Below are positions 17,663 through 26,474 of a DNA stretch of 64,000 bases, one piece after another. This stretch comes from Halorussus limi (GTDB taxonomy: Archaea > Halobacteriota > Halobacteria > Halobacteriales > Haladaptataceae), in the NCBI RefSeq assembly GCF_023238205.1, contig NZ_CP096659.1:496001-560000 (forward strand), in the 5' to 3' direction. The position numbers were made by a program, and so were the translations under genes. The notes under the pieces are model-generated. The model was not told the DNA's origin. It ran no database searches and worked only from the letters and a program-made list of their open reading frames with translations. Every line of letters begins with the position of its first letter. The stretch's first letter is position 1.

Positions 17663-19369
17663 CTAGTCGTGCTTCACGCCCGGATTCGTCACGGCACCGT
17701 TCGCCGCGGAGTCGAACGTCGCGCCGTACTTCGCCAGCACGCCGTTCCGGTAGGCCGGTTCCGGGTCGTCGCGGGCGTCGAGTCGGGCGTCAAGTTCGTC
17801 GTCCGAGAGGTCGACTTCGAGCGTTCGGTCGGGGATGTCGATGGTGACGTGGTCGCCGTCCTCCAGCGCGCCGATGGGACCGCCGTCGAACGACTCCGGC
17901 GCGACGTGACCGATCATCGGCCCGCGGGTCGCGCCCGAGAACCGGCCGTCGGTCACCATCGCCACGTCGTCCTCGTGGCCCGCGCCGACGACAGCGGAGG
18001 TGACGCCGAGCATCTCGCGCATGCCGGGACCGCCTCGCGGTCCCTCGTTGCGGATGACGATGACGTCGCCCGACTCGATGCGGCCCTCTTGGACGTAGCG
18101 CATCGCGTCCTCCTCGGCCTCGAAGACGCGGGCGGGTCCCTCGTGGCGGAAGTCGTCCTCACCAGTGACCTTCAGGACCCCGCCGTCGGGCGCGAGATTG
18201 CCGGTGAGAATCTTGATGGCTCCCTCCTCGTGGAAGGGGTCGGAGACGGGCCGGATGAACTCGGCGTCGATTTCCGAATCTTCCGGCAAATCAAGTTGTT
18301 CCAGTTCCTCCGAAATCGTCCGACCCGTCACGGTCATCGCGTCGCCGTCGAACAGTCCCGCGTCCACGAGGCGGCGAATCACGACGGGCACGCCGCCCTG
18401 CTCGTAGAGGTCGTACATCACCCGCTCGCCGCCGGGTTGGAGGTTGGCTATCTTGGGCGTCCGGCGCGAGATTGCGTCGAACTCCTCGATGTCGAGGTCC
18501 ACGCCGGCCTCGGCCGCGAGCGCGAGCAGGTGGAGGACGCCGTTGGTCGACCCGCCGATGGCGACCTGTAGCGCGATGGCGTTCTCGAACGACCGCTTGT
18601 CGAGGATGTCGGAGGGCCTGCGGTCGTTCTCGATGCAGTCGAGGACGAGTTCGCCCGACCGCTCGGCGACTTCGTATCGCTCGTCGAACTCCGCGGGCGC
18701 GCCGGCGCTCCCGAGCGGTGCGAGACCGAGCGCCTCCGAGATGGAGGCCATCGTGTTCGCGGTGAACATCCCGCCGCAGGACCCCGCGCCGGGGCAGGCG
18801 TGGCGTTCGAGGTCGTCGAGTTCGTCCTCGCTCATCTCGCCCTGGGCGACCGCGCCGACGCCCTCGAAGACGTTCTGGACGGTGACCTCCCGGCCGTCGT
18901 GTTCGCCGGGCATGATGGACCCGCCGTAGAGGAAGACGGAGGGCAGGTCGGTCCGAATCGCGGCCATCATCATCCCCGGCAGGTTCTTGTCGCACCCGCC
19001 GACCGTGACCAGACCGTCCATGCGCTCGCCGAACGCGACCAGTTCCACCGAGTCGGCGATGACCTCGCGCGAAATCAGGGACGCGCGCATCCCCTCGGTC
19101 CCCATCGAGATGGCGTCCGAGATGGTGATGGTGCCGAACTCGATAGGCATCCCGCCCGCCGAGTCGACGCCCTCGTAGGCCGAGGCGGCCACGTCGTCCA
19201 AGTGGACGTTGCACGGCGTGATGTCGGCCGCGGGGTTGGCGACGCCCACCATCGGCGACGAGAGGTCGGCGTCGTCGTACCCCATCGCGCGGAACATCGC
19301 GCGGTGCGGCGCCCGCTCGACGCCGTCAGTGACTTCGCTGCTCCGCAGATTTCCGGGTTTCTCGGTCAT
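17663..19369 (-). CDS. ilvD: Dihydroxy-acid dehydratase
   Basis: 568-residue Fe-S dehydratase that turns 2,3-dihydroxy-isovalerate and its methyl homolog into the 2-keto acids of valine and isoleucine synthesis. The cluster-binding cysteines are in VGGCDKNLPG (about residue 127) and CPGAGSCGGMFTANTM (about 191 and 197); the C-terminal RFSGATRGPMIGHVAPE block is intact. Length and ends are normal. The ATG at 19369 is right for the family. No other branched-chain gene is beside it, so it is a single-gene unit here. Confidence 0.97.
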   Translation of the reverse strand: MTEKPGNLRSSEVTDGVERAPHRAMFRAMGYDDADLSSPMVGVANPAADITPCNVHLDDVAASAYEGVDSAGGMPIEFGTITISDAISMGTEGMRASLISREVIADSVELVAFGERMDGLVTVGGCDKNLPGMMMAAIRTDLPSVFLYGGSIMPGEHDGREVTVQNVFEGVGAVAQGEMSEDELDDLERHACPGAGSCGGMFTANTMASISEALGLAPLGSAGAPAEFDERYEVAERSGELVLDCIENDRRPSDILDKRSFENAIALQVAIGGSTNGVLHLLALAAEAGVDLDIEEFDAISRRTPKIANLQPGGERVMYDLYEQGGVPVVIRRLVDAGLFDGDAMTVTGRTISEELEQLDLPEDSEIDAEFIRPVSDPFHEEGAIKILTGNLAPDGGVLKVTGEDDFRHEGPARVFEAEEDAMRYVQEGRIESGDVIVIRNEGPRGGPGMREMLGVTSAVVGAGHEDDVAMVTDGRFSGATRGPMIGHVAPESFDGGPIGALEDGDHVTIDIPDRTLEVDLSDDELDARLDARDDPEPAYRNGVLAKYGATFDSAANGAVTNPGVKHD

Positions 19370-19477
19370 ACGTCCGCATGACGGCGGAGGTGCTTAAGTT
19401 GCCGCCCTCGGACAGATGTTGCTGTCACACCTCGGGACGGCCGAACATCTCCGGGAGCGTCGCTCCCGCGGGTCCGC

Positions 19478-20530
19478 TCACTCCGCGAGGTCGAGGACGA
19501 CCGACTGGGCCTCGTAGTCCTCCACGAACGCGCCGTCGCCCCCGACGCTGTACCTCCCCGCGCCGGTCTCGACGACCAGCGCCGCCTCGACCGGGAACGA
19601 GTTGTTCGCGGGTTCGACCAGTCCCTGTCGGACCGCGACGACCCGGCCGGTTATCTCGTCGGGACCGTCGTCGGCGTCGACCGGACGACCCCGGACGGTG
19701 GCGGTCAGTTCCGCGCCCGCCCGTAGCTTGAGGGTCGCCTGAAGCACCGCCTGCCGGAAGTCGTCGTAGGTCTCGGGGAAATCGTGGGCCTCGGCGACGT
19801 ACACCTCCTCGGCCATCGGCCAGTAGTTGCCGAAGAACGAGCCTATCAGCACCGGCGCGAGCTGTCGCTGCGTGAACGCGATGGCGCGCTCGCCGCTGTT
19901 CGACCGGGCTATCATCTCGGGCGGCGCGACGAGGCTCCGGGTCCGGTCGACCGTTATCATGGTCGGCATCGGTTCCTGCCACGCGCGGGCGACCGTGGCG
20001 ACTCCCTCGAGTCCGAGGTCGTCGCCGGGGTCGGCCCCGGTCACGACCAGCAACACGAGGACGCCCCGCGAGACCGCGTCCCGCAGTTCGTCGGCGACCT
20101 CCGAGAGGTGGGCGTGAGGTATCGACAGCGCGACCTCCTCGTCGGCGGCCTCGATGAGCGCGGTGGCGCGCTTCAAGACGGTCACGCGGGACTTGATGAC
20201 CTCGAACTGGTCGGTCTGGGGCGTGGCCCGCGAGTAGCGGGCTTCGAGGGCGGGCCCCATGCGCTCTACGTCCTCGGTAAGCGAGTCGACCACCTCTTGG
20301 GGCGGGACCGCCCGGACCGTCGTCGGGACCGAGTGGTCGTTCACCGAGACGAAGCCCCGCTCCTCTAACTCCTCGCTGACGCTGTAGACGTACCGCTTGG
20401 AGACCCCCGCGTCGTCGGCGACGACGCTGGCCTTCGCTTCGCCGTGGTCGAGGACCGTCAGATAGATGTCTATCTCCTTGTCCGAGAAGCCGAACTCCCG
20501 GAGTAGCCGGGAGAGCGTCGAGTCGTCCAT
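19478..20530 (-). CDS. trmB: TrmB family sugar-responsive transcriptional regulator
   Basis: 350-residue regulator. Residues 1-75 are the TrmB winged helix (LLREFGFSDKEIDIYLTVLDHGEAKAS ... GVSKRYVYSVSEEL, written in two parts), followed by a short coiled segment, and residues about 105-350 are the TrmB sugar-binding domain (PLD-like part, then a beta-rich C-terminal part). Archaeal TrmB binds maltose, trehalose or glucose and controls sugar ABC transport and glycolysis/gluconeogenesis genes. It is the first of two minus-strand genes next to amylase, glucoamylase and a maltodextrin-type ABC transporter, so it most likely regulates this locus, perhaps globally. Confidence 0.9.
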   Translation of the reverse strand: MDDSTLSRLLREFGFSDKEIDIYLTVLDHGEAKASVVADDAGVSKRYVYSVSEELEERGFVSVNDHSVPTTVRAVPPQEVVDSLTEDVERMGPALEARYSRATPQTDQFEVIKSRVTVLKRATALIEAADEEVALSIPHAHLSEVADELRDAVSRGVLVLLVVTGADPGDDLGLEGVATVARAWQEPMPTMITVDRTRSLVAPPEMIARSNSGERAIAFTQRQLAPVLIGSFFGNYWPMAEEVYVAEAHDFPETYDDFRQAVLQATLKLRAGAELTATVRGRPVDADDGPDEITGRVVAVRQGLVEPANNSFPVEAALVVETGAGRYSVGGDGAFVEDYEAQSVVLDLAE

Positions 20531-20612
20531 TGTTCACATCTCTCCGATGACGCCACTTAACAGTGGCTGGTACCGCGGTTCTCGTCCGGCGCGCTCGGTC
20601 CCTCGTTCGCGC

Positions 20613-22766
20613 TCAGTCCTCGGATTCGAGGACGACCGCGTCCGCGACCGCGACGCCGTCCCCGGCCGCGACCGACTCGCCGGTCAGCAGGTCGGTGGTC
20701 CCGACCGGTTCGCCGACCGAGACCTCGTGCGGGTCGTCGCCGAAGTTGAGGACGACCACGACCCGCGAGTCGCCGTCGTCGCGGGCGTAGGCGACGGTGG
20801 GGTCGGGAGTCGAGTCGTCCGGACCGCCCGTTCGGCCGTCTCCCGAACGGTCGTCCGCCGGGCGGTCCCCGTCCGTCCGGCCCTCGCAGGTCCACTCGAC
20901 TCGCTCGACCGCGCCGGTCCGGAGGACCGACCGTTGGTCGCGCAGGGCCGAGAGACGGCGGTGGAACGCGGTCAGGTCGGCGTCCCCGTCGTACCACTTC
21001 ATCTCGCCGCGCTGGTCCTCGACGCCCCGCTCCTGCCCGTAGTAAATCATCGGCGCGCCCGGCAGGGTGAACGTCGCGGCCGCGGCCGCCCGGAGCGCCG
21101 ACTCGCCGCACTCGGCGAGGTAGCGGGTCTCGTCGTGGTTCTCGACGTACCGGAGGAGCAGCGACGACTCGGGGAACCCCTCGCGTCGGGTGGCGTCGAG
21201 CGCGTCGAACAGCGTCTCGGCAGGGGCGTCCCCCCGGCCGATTTCCCGGAGTGCCCCGTAGAGCGCGGTGTCGTAGTGGGCGTCGAACTCGTTCTCGTGG
21301 AACTGTGGGTCCCGCGGGACCGTCTCGTCCAGCAGGAAGAACTCGGGGTCCTCGGTCTTCAGGCGCTCGCGGACCTCCTTCCAGAAGCCGTGGGGGACGC
21401 CCCACGCCACGTCGGCCCGGAAACCGTCCACCAGCGGCGCCCACTCCTCGACTACGTCGAGCATCCACGACCGGACCGACGGCGAGTCGTAGTTCAGGTT
21501 CGGGATGCGGGTCCAGTTGAACAGGTATCCCGGCGTGCCCTCGCCCGCCCAGTCGACGTCGTCTACGTCGGTCGCGTCCCGGTCGGTCTCGTCGGGGTCC
21601 GCGGGCACTCGCTCGTAGTAGTCGGCGTACTCGGGCACGCCCGCCGCGTGCATCTGGAACGCGGGGTGGTCGCGCGAGGTGTGGTTGAGAACGAGGTCGA
21701 ACACGACCCGTATATCGGCCGCCCGGAGTCGGGCGACCAGCGACTCGAACTCCGCGCGCGTCCCGAGGTCGCCGGCGGTGTCGAAGTAGTCGGTCACGTG
21801 GTAGCCGTGGTCGGTGGGACTCTCGACCACGGGGGTGAGCCAGAGGCAGTCCACGTCGAGCGATTCGAGGTAGGGGACCCGGCGCTCTATCTCCTCGAAC
21901 GTCGTCTCGACCGTCTCGCCCGCGAACCGCCGGACGAATATCTGGTAGACGGTGGCGTGCGTCGCCCACTCGGGCGGGTCGTTGGGCCGCGAGACGGTCG
22001 CGCTCCCCGCGTCCGAGTCATCCGACTCCACGAGAAGCGTGTCGGCGACGCTGTGGCGCTCGGCGACCGCGACCGCGTGAATCCGCGCCCGGTCGGGCAG
22101 GTCGGCGACCGGCACGCGGAGTCGGGACCCCTCGACCGAGACGGCCGACTCGTCGAGGTCGTCGCGGTCGTCGAGGCGGAACTCCGCGTCGGGGTCGCTC
22201 CCGTCCGGGGCGGCCTCGGTCCGCGCGGTCACGACCAGCGTCCCGTCCTCGACGCGCCCGTCGAGGTGAATCCGGGGACGCCCGGGGCCCGGCACGGAGA
22301 CGTCGACGGTCCGGGAGTGTTCGAAGTCGTCGTTGGCCACGCAGATGCCCTCGTGGTCGCCCGGCGGGAGGTCGAACGTCGCGACGTACTCCTCGCCCTC
22401 CCGGGTCATCCGGTCCCGGCCGAGCGTGTAGTCGTTGAACGGGCCGGTCAGCGAGACCGACGCTATCTCCTCGTCGGGGAGGTCGAACTCCGACGCGGCG
22501 ACCGCGAACCGCGTCTCTCGCCGGGGGTCGGGGAACGCCCGGACGGTCTGTCGGTGGGTTCCGTCGGGCGCGGTCAGTTCGAGTTCGTAGGCGCCGGGTT
22601 CGTCCGGCGTGAAGTGGACGATCGCGCCGTCGCCGACGCTGGCCTCGCTCTCGGCGGGACGGTCGCGGACCCGCCACGAGAAGTCTGCGGTCGGGTCCGG
22701 GCGGCGCGGCGCGAGTTCGACCGACTCGCCCGCGTGGACGAATCTCGGTGGACCGGGTTCGTGCAT
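20613..22766 (-). CDS. GH13 alpha-amylase family enzyme (cyclomaltodextrinase/neopullulanase-like)
   Basis: 717-residue glycoside hydrolase. Residues 1-about 260 form N-terminal beta domains including a CBM48/E-set-like part. The GH13 barrel has all conserved regions: DLVLNH (about 365), nucleophile Asp in DGFRADVAWG (about 450), acid Glu in LLDETVP (about 476) and VENHDETR (about 543). The C-terminal domain ends with a typical beta sandwich. There is no signal peptide, so it acts in the cytoplasm on imported maltodextrins. I start it at the ATG at 22766 (MHEPGPPRFVHAGE); the frame is open further but crosses the glucoamylase promoter. An acidic Gly/Asp-rich insert near residues 635-655 is absent from usual relatives. 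Confidence 0.9.
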   Translation of the reverse strand: MHEPGPPRFVHAGESVELAPRRPDPTADFSWRVRDRPAESEASVGDGAIVHFTPDEPGAYELELTAPDGTHRQTVRAFPDPRRETRFAVAASEFDLPDEEIASVSLTGPFNDYTLGRDRMTREGEEYVATFDLPPGDHEGICVANDDFEHSRTVDVSVPGPGRPRIHLDGRVEDGTLVVTARTEAAPDGSDPDAEFRLDDRDDLDESAVSVEGSRLRVPVADLPDRARIHAVAVAERHSVADTLLVESDDSDAGSATVSRPNDPPEWATHATVYQIFVRRFAGETVETTFEEIERRVPYLESLDVDCLWLTPVVESPTDHGYHVTDYFDTAGDLGTRAEFESLVARLRAADIRVVFDLVLNHTSRDHPAFQMHAAGVPEYADYYERVPADPDETDRDATDVDDVDWAGEGTPGYLFNWTRIPNLNYDSPSVRSWMLDVVEEWAPLVDGFRADVAWGVPHGFWKEVRERLKTEDPEFFLLDETVPRDPQFHENEFDAHYDTALYGALREIGRGDAPAETLFDALDATRREGFPESSLLLRYVENHDETRYLAECGESALRAAAAATFTLPGAPMIYYGQERGVEDQRGEMKWYDGDADLTAFHRRLSALRDQRSVLRTGAVERVEWTCEGRTDGDRPADDRSGDGRTGGPDDSTPDPTVAYARDDGDSRVVVVLNFGDDPHEVSVGEPVGTTDLLTGESVAAGDGVAVADAVVLESED

Positions 22767-22871
22767 ACCTCCACGAGACGGGGCGACCCACTTCACTGTT
22801 CTGCAAATCGTGTACGTGTGAAAAACAATTACACCAAAAGTTATTAAGCGACTCCCCGCAAGCTTTCGCCA
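22767..22871. promoter_or_regulatory. Divergent promoter region of amylase and glucoamylase
   Basis: The 105-nt gap is AT-rich at 22795-22850. AGTTATTAAG (about 22838-22848) is a TATA box 24-33 nt before the glucoamylase ATG. GTGTA and TTACAC half-sites flank GTGAAAAACA at 22810-22834, and GTGAA/TTCAC strings also occur here as they do upstream of the binding-protein gene. A TrmB operator is likely somewhere here, but I cannot fix its exact bounds. Confidence 0.45.
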
Positions 22872-25001
22872 ATGAAACTTCGCGACGCTCTCGACGACTT
22901 CAAGCGTCACGAGAGCCACGAAAAGCTGTTTCCCGGCGAGCGCCGGACCACGACCGGACGGTTCTCGGGATACACCCCCGCCGCCGGCGCGGGCCGACTC
23001 GTCCACGTCGGCCGCGACGGGAGTCCCCGCGACTTCGGGTCGCCGCTGACCGGCCGCCACGGACTCGACGTCGCCAGACTCGGCGTGCGCCGCGACGGCG
23101 CTCTCCGCTGGTTCGACGAGTGCGAGACGAGTTCTCAGTGCTACCGGGGCGAGACGACGCTCGTCGTCACCGAACACCGACTCCCCGACGGCGAGACGGT
23201 GACGCAGTACGACCTCACGCTCGGTCAGGCGCACGTGACCCACGTCGAGCGCGAGGGGCGCGACGACTCGGCGGCCGGCGAACTCGTCGCGTTCCTCGGG
23301 TTCGCGCCCGACGGCCGCGACACGGGCGTCAGCCAACTCCACCACGCCGACGCGGTCGAACTGTACCACGACGCCGAACACGACTACGCCGCGAGCGCGA
23401 CCGGGTTCGAGACCGCTCGCGGGTGCGTCCCCGCCGACTTCGAGCGACTCCTCGACGACGAACCCGTCGAGCGACCGCTGGCCGAGGCGGACGGTCGGCG
23501 GGAGGAGTCGAGTCTGAGCGGCGACCTGTTCTGCGAACTCCCCTTCGAGGACGGCGCGACGACGCTGGTGACTCTGCTAACCGACGCGAGCGAGACCGAC
23601 CGCGCGGCGGCGCTCGACCTCCTCGACGCGGTCCTCGCCGAGTACGCCGACCCCGACGCGCTGGCGCGGGCGGCCGCCGAACGCGCGCCCGAGGTCCCCG
23701 ACGACCTGCCGGACGGCGACGTGGTAGCCGCCGACCTCCGGGCGCTCGGCCTGCTGTCGGCCCCGACCGGTCTCCGCATCGCGGGACCCGAGTTCGACCC
23801 CTACTACGCCCACTCGGGCGGGTACGGCTACACGTGGTTCCGCGACGACGCCGAGATATCGCGGTTCCTCCTGCGCGCCGACCGCCGGTTCGACCTCGGA
23901 CTCGACGACTGGCACGCCCGGAGCGCCGAGAGCTACTGCGAGACCCAACTCGCCGACGGGACGTGGCCCCACCGCGTCTGGCCGCGGAACCGGACGCTCG
24001 CGCCGGGGTGGGCCAACAGTCACCTCTCGGTCGGCGGCGACACCGACTACAGCGAGTATCAGGCCGACCAGACCGCCAGCGTCGTCGCGTTCCTCGCGGA
24101 CGCGCTCCCGGAACTCGACGCCGACCTCGCCGACAGGACGGCCGGGACGCTCGCGGACGCGCTCGACGGACTCGACCGGACGCTCGAACCCGACGGGCTT
24201 CCGGTCGCGTGTCAGAACGCGTGGGAGGACGCGACCGGCCGGTTCGTCCACACCGCCGCGACGTTCCTCGAAGCGTACGCCGCGGTCGCCGCCGCCGGCG
24301 CGGACCTCCCGGAGAGCGCGGCCGACCTGCCGGACCGGGCCGCCGAGCAGGCCGACCGCGTCTACGAGGCGCTCGACGACCTCTGGGTCCCCGAGCGCGG
24401 CATCTACGGCTACCGACTCGTCGCCGAGACCGACGACGATGGCGACGGTTCGCTCGACCGACTCGAACCGGGCGACATCGACACCCGGTGTGACTCGGGG
24501 TCGCTCGCGCTGGCGAGCGCTCACGTCGCGTACGCCCGCGTGGGAGAGGTGGACGACCGCCGCCTCGACAGGTTGGTCTCGCACGTCAGCACGGTCGTGG
24601 ACGAACTCCACCGCGACCCGCCGGAGAGTTCGGTCCGCGGTCTCGCGCGCTACGAGGGCGACGACTGGCGGGCGCGCTCGCAGGACGGCGAGAAGATATG
24701 GACTGTCTCGACCGCGTGGGGCGCGTTCGCCTGCGCGAACCTCGCGACGTTGCTGGACGACCGCGGCGACCGCCGCGCCGAGGAGTTCGCGGCGACGGCC
24801 CGCGACTTGCTCGGACTCGTCCTCCCCGACGGCGCGCTCTGTCCGAACGGGGCGCTACTCCCCGAGCAAGTGTTCGACGACGGGACTCCCGACAGCGCCA
24901 CGCCGCTGGGGTGGCCGCACGCGCTTCGGACGACGACGCTCTCACTGCTGGACCAGCACGACGCGCCGGTCGAGGAACCGGCCGCAGTCCCCGAAGAGTA
25001 G
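22872..25001 (+). CDS. GH15 glucoamylase (glucan 1,4-alpha-glucosidase)
   Basis: 709-residue glycoside hydrolase that releases glucose from maltodextrin ends. Residues 1-about 270 are the N-terminal beta-supersandwich; the (alpha/alpha)6 barrel follows. Substrate-site motifs include GYTWFRDDAE (about 320-330), DGTWPHRVWPRN, YQADQTA and the general-acid region QNAWEDATGRF (about 448). There is no signal peptide, so it is cytosolic. It is divergent from the GH13 gene and convergent with malK. Together the two enzymes would turn imported maltodextrin into glucose. Confidence 0.92.
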   Translation: MKLRDALDDFKRHESHEKLFPGERRTTTGRFSGYTPAAGAGRLVHVGRDGSPRDFGSPLTGRHGLDVARLGVRRDGALRWFDECETSSQCYRGETTLVVTEHRLPDGETVTQYDLTLGQAHVTHVEREGRDDSAAGELVAFLGFAPDGRDTGVSQLHHADAVELYHDAEHDYAASATGFETARGCVPADFERLLDDEPVERPLAEADGRREESSLSGDLFCELPFEDGATTLVTLLTDASETDRAAALDLLDAVLAEYADPDALARAAAERAPEVPDDLPDGDVVAADLRALGLLSAPTGLRIAGPEFDPYYAHSGGYGYTWFRDDAEISRFLLRADRRFDLGLDDWHARSAESYCETQLADGTWPHRVWPRNRTLAPGWANSHLSVGGDTDYSEYQADQTASVVAFLADALPELDADLADRTAGTLADALDGLDRTLEPDGLPVACQNAWEDATGRFVHTAATFLEAYAAVAAAGADLPESAADLPDRAAEQADRVYEALDDLWVPERGIYGYRLVAETDDDGDGSLDRLEPGDIDTRCDSGSLALASAHVAYARVGEVDDRRLDRLVSHVSTVVDELHRDPPESSVRGLARYEGDDWRARSQDGEKIWTVSTAWGAFACANLATLLDDRGDRRAEEFAATARDLLGLVLPDGALCPNGALLPEQVFDDGTPDSATPLGWPHALRTTTLSLLDQHDAPVEEPAAVPEE

Positions 25002-25071
25002 GAAGCGCTCGGAAGACGGCGATTGTAGAAGAGACGGTCCCGCGTTCAGTTTCTCCGCGTCACTGCGTCGC

Positions 25072-26196
25072 TCAGACCGTCGGGGCCGCCGACTGCTCGG
25101 TCTCGTACAGCAGCGACTCGCCGTCGTCGGCGTCGAAGAAGTGGAGGTTCGACGCGTCGAACGCGACGTGAATCTGCTCGCCCTGTTCCGGTTCCACGTC
25201 GGAGGCGACTCGCGCGATGAAGTCCTCGCCCACGCCGAGGTGGAGGTAGTTGTCCGACCCGACGGGTTCGATGACCTCGACCGTGGTCTCGACGGCGTTG
25301 CGCCCCGGTCCGGAGACCGACACGTCCTCGGGCCGGATGCCGATTCGGACCCGGTCGTGACCCCGAACCGCGTCCCGCAGACGCTCGTCGGTGAGTTCGT
25401 AGTCGAACCCGTCCTCGCCGAGGAGTCGGGTCGTCGCGCCGTCGTCCTCGACGCTCACTGTCAGGAAGTTCATGCTCGGCGACCCGATGAACCCGCCGAC
25501 GAACTCGTTGGCCGGGTCGTCGTACACCTCCTTGGGAACTCCGGTCTGCTGGAGTTCGCCGTCGTTCAGGATGACGATGCGGTCGCCCATCGTCATCGCC
25601 TCCTCCTGGTCGTGAGTCACGTAGACGGAGGTCGTTCCGAGTTCGTTCTGGAGTCGCTGAATCTCGGTGCGCATCGTCGTCCGGAGTTTGGCGTCGAGGT
25701 TCGACAGCGGTTCGTCGAACAGGAACACGTCCGGGTCGCGCACGATGGCCCGGCCCAGTGCGACCCGCTGTTTCTGGCCGCCCGAGAGTTCGTCGGGTTT
25801 CTGGTCCAGCAGGTCCTCGATGCCCATCATCTCGGCCGTCTCGCGCACCGTCTCGCGGCGCTCGTCCTTCGAGAGGTCGGTACTCATCCGGAGACCGAAC
25901 GCCATGTTCTGCTCGACCGTCTTGTGGGGGTAGAGCGCGTAGTTCTGGAACACCATCGCCACGTCGCGCTTGCGGGCGTGGACGTCCGTCACGTCCTCTC
26001 CGCCTATCGAGATGCGGCCCGAGGTCGGGCGTTCGAGTCCCGCAATCATCCGCAGGGTGGTGGATTTCCCGCAGCCGGACGGGCCGACCACGGTGACGAA
26101 CTCCCCGTCGTCCACGTCCAAGTCGATGTCCTCCACGGCCACTATCTGACCGTTAGTGTACTCTTTTCTGAGGTCGTCCAGCGTTACTGTCGCCAT
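25072..26196 (-). CDS. malK: Maltodextrin ABC transporter ATP-binding protein
   Basis: 374-residue MalK/UgpC/MsmK-type ATPase. Walker A GPSGCGKST is at residues 38-46 (K44), signature LSGGQKQRVALGRA at about 134-147, Walker B VFLFDEPLSNLD and the H-loop YVTHDQEEAM follow. The C-terminal 130 residues are the TOBE regulatory domain. It is divergent from the binding-protein and permease genes, which it should energise. Such ATPases often serve several sugar transporters. Confidence 0.95.
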   Translation of the reverse strand: MATVTLDDLRKEYTNGQIVAVEDIDLDVDDGEFVTVVGPSGCGKSTTLRMIAGLERPTSGRISIGGEDVTDVHARKRDVAMVFQNYALYPHKTVEQNMAFGLRMSTDLSKDERRETVRETAEMMGIEDLLDQKPDELSGGQKQRVALGRAIVRDPDVFLFDEPLSNLDAKLRTTMRTEIQRLQNELGTTSVYVTHDQEEAMTMGDRIVILNDGELQQTGVPKEVYDDPANEFVGGFIGSPSMNFLTVSVEDDGATTRLLGEDGFDYELTDERLRDAVRGHDRVRIGIRPEDVSVSGPGRNAVETTVEVIEPVGSDNYLHLGVGEDFIARVASDVEPEQGEQIHVAFDASNLHFFDADDGESLLYETEQSAAPTV

Positions 26197-26386
26197 CCTT
26201 CTCCGTGAGTACGTCCCCCATGGTTTAGTTCTTGCCCTCTTCGGTGAATGTGTGACGCATTATTTCGTCGTTGTTTGGAACGACGACCGTCCGGTCGTTC
26301 GGGTCGACGCCCGAGCGAAACCGACGGTTTTACCACGTACGACGCGACGGAGAGTACGAAACGACGTTCTGGGCGGTCGGCGGGGG

Positions 26387-26414
26387 TTTCACGAAACGGT
26401 CGTATCGCGTGAAA
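26387..26414. promoter_or_regulatory. Inverted repeat upstream of the maltodextrin transport operon
   Basis: TTTCACG (26387-26393) and CGTGAAA (26408-26414) are perfect 7-bp arms with a 14-nt spacer; the centre-to-centre distance of 21 nt equals two helical turns. It lies immediately upstream of the BRE/TATA region (CTTTAAGTT, 26435-26443) of the binding-protein gene. It is a good candidate operator for TrmB or a second regulator. Confidence 0.5.
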
Positions 26415-26434
26415 GACCATGTGGAAACCCAAGG

Positions 26435-26443
26435 CTTTAAGTT
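26435..26443 (+). promoter_or_regulatory. TATA box of the binding-protein/permease operon
   Basis: CTTTAAGTT, preceded by CCCAAGG (a plausible BRE), is 32-40 nt before the ATG at 26475. The predicted transcript start near 26467 leaves a leader of about 8 nt. Confidence 0.5.
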
Positions 26444-26474
26444 ATGAACAACTAATTCAACACTTATTCACCCC

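Noticed and set aside
20466-22847. A 793-codon plus-strand frame over the trmB 5' end and the GH13 gene
   Set aside because: The composition is Arg/Gly/Val-rich without motifs, while the opposite strand holds all GH13 catalytic motifs.
22767-23381. N-terminal extension of the GH13 protein
   Set aside because: It would be antisense to the start of the glucoamylase gene and would remove both promoters.
26278-26300. GAACGA/TCGTTC and ACGACCG/CGGTCGT inverted repeats upstream of malE
   Set aside because: They overlap, are GC-rich and far from both promoters, so chance pairing is more likely than an operator.
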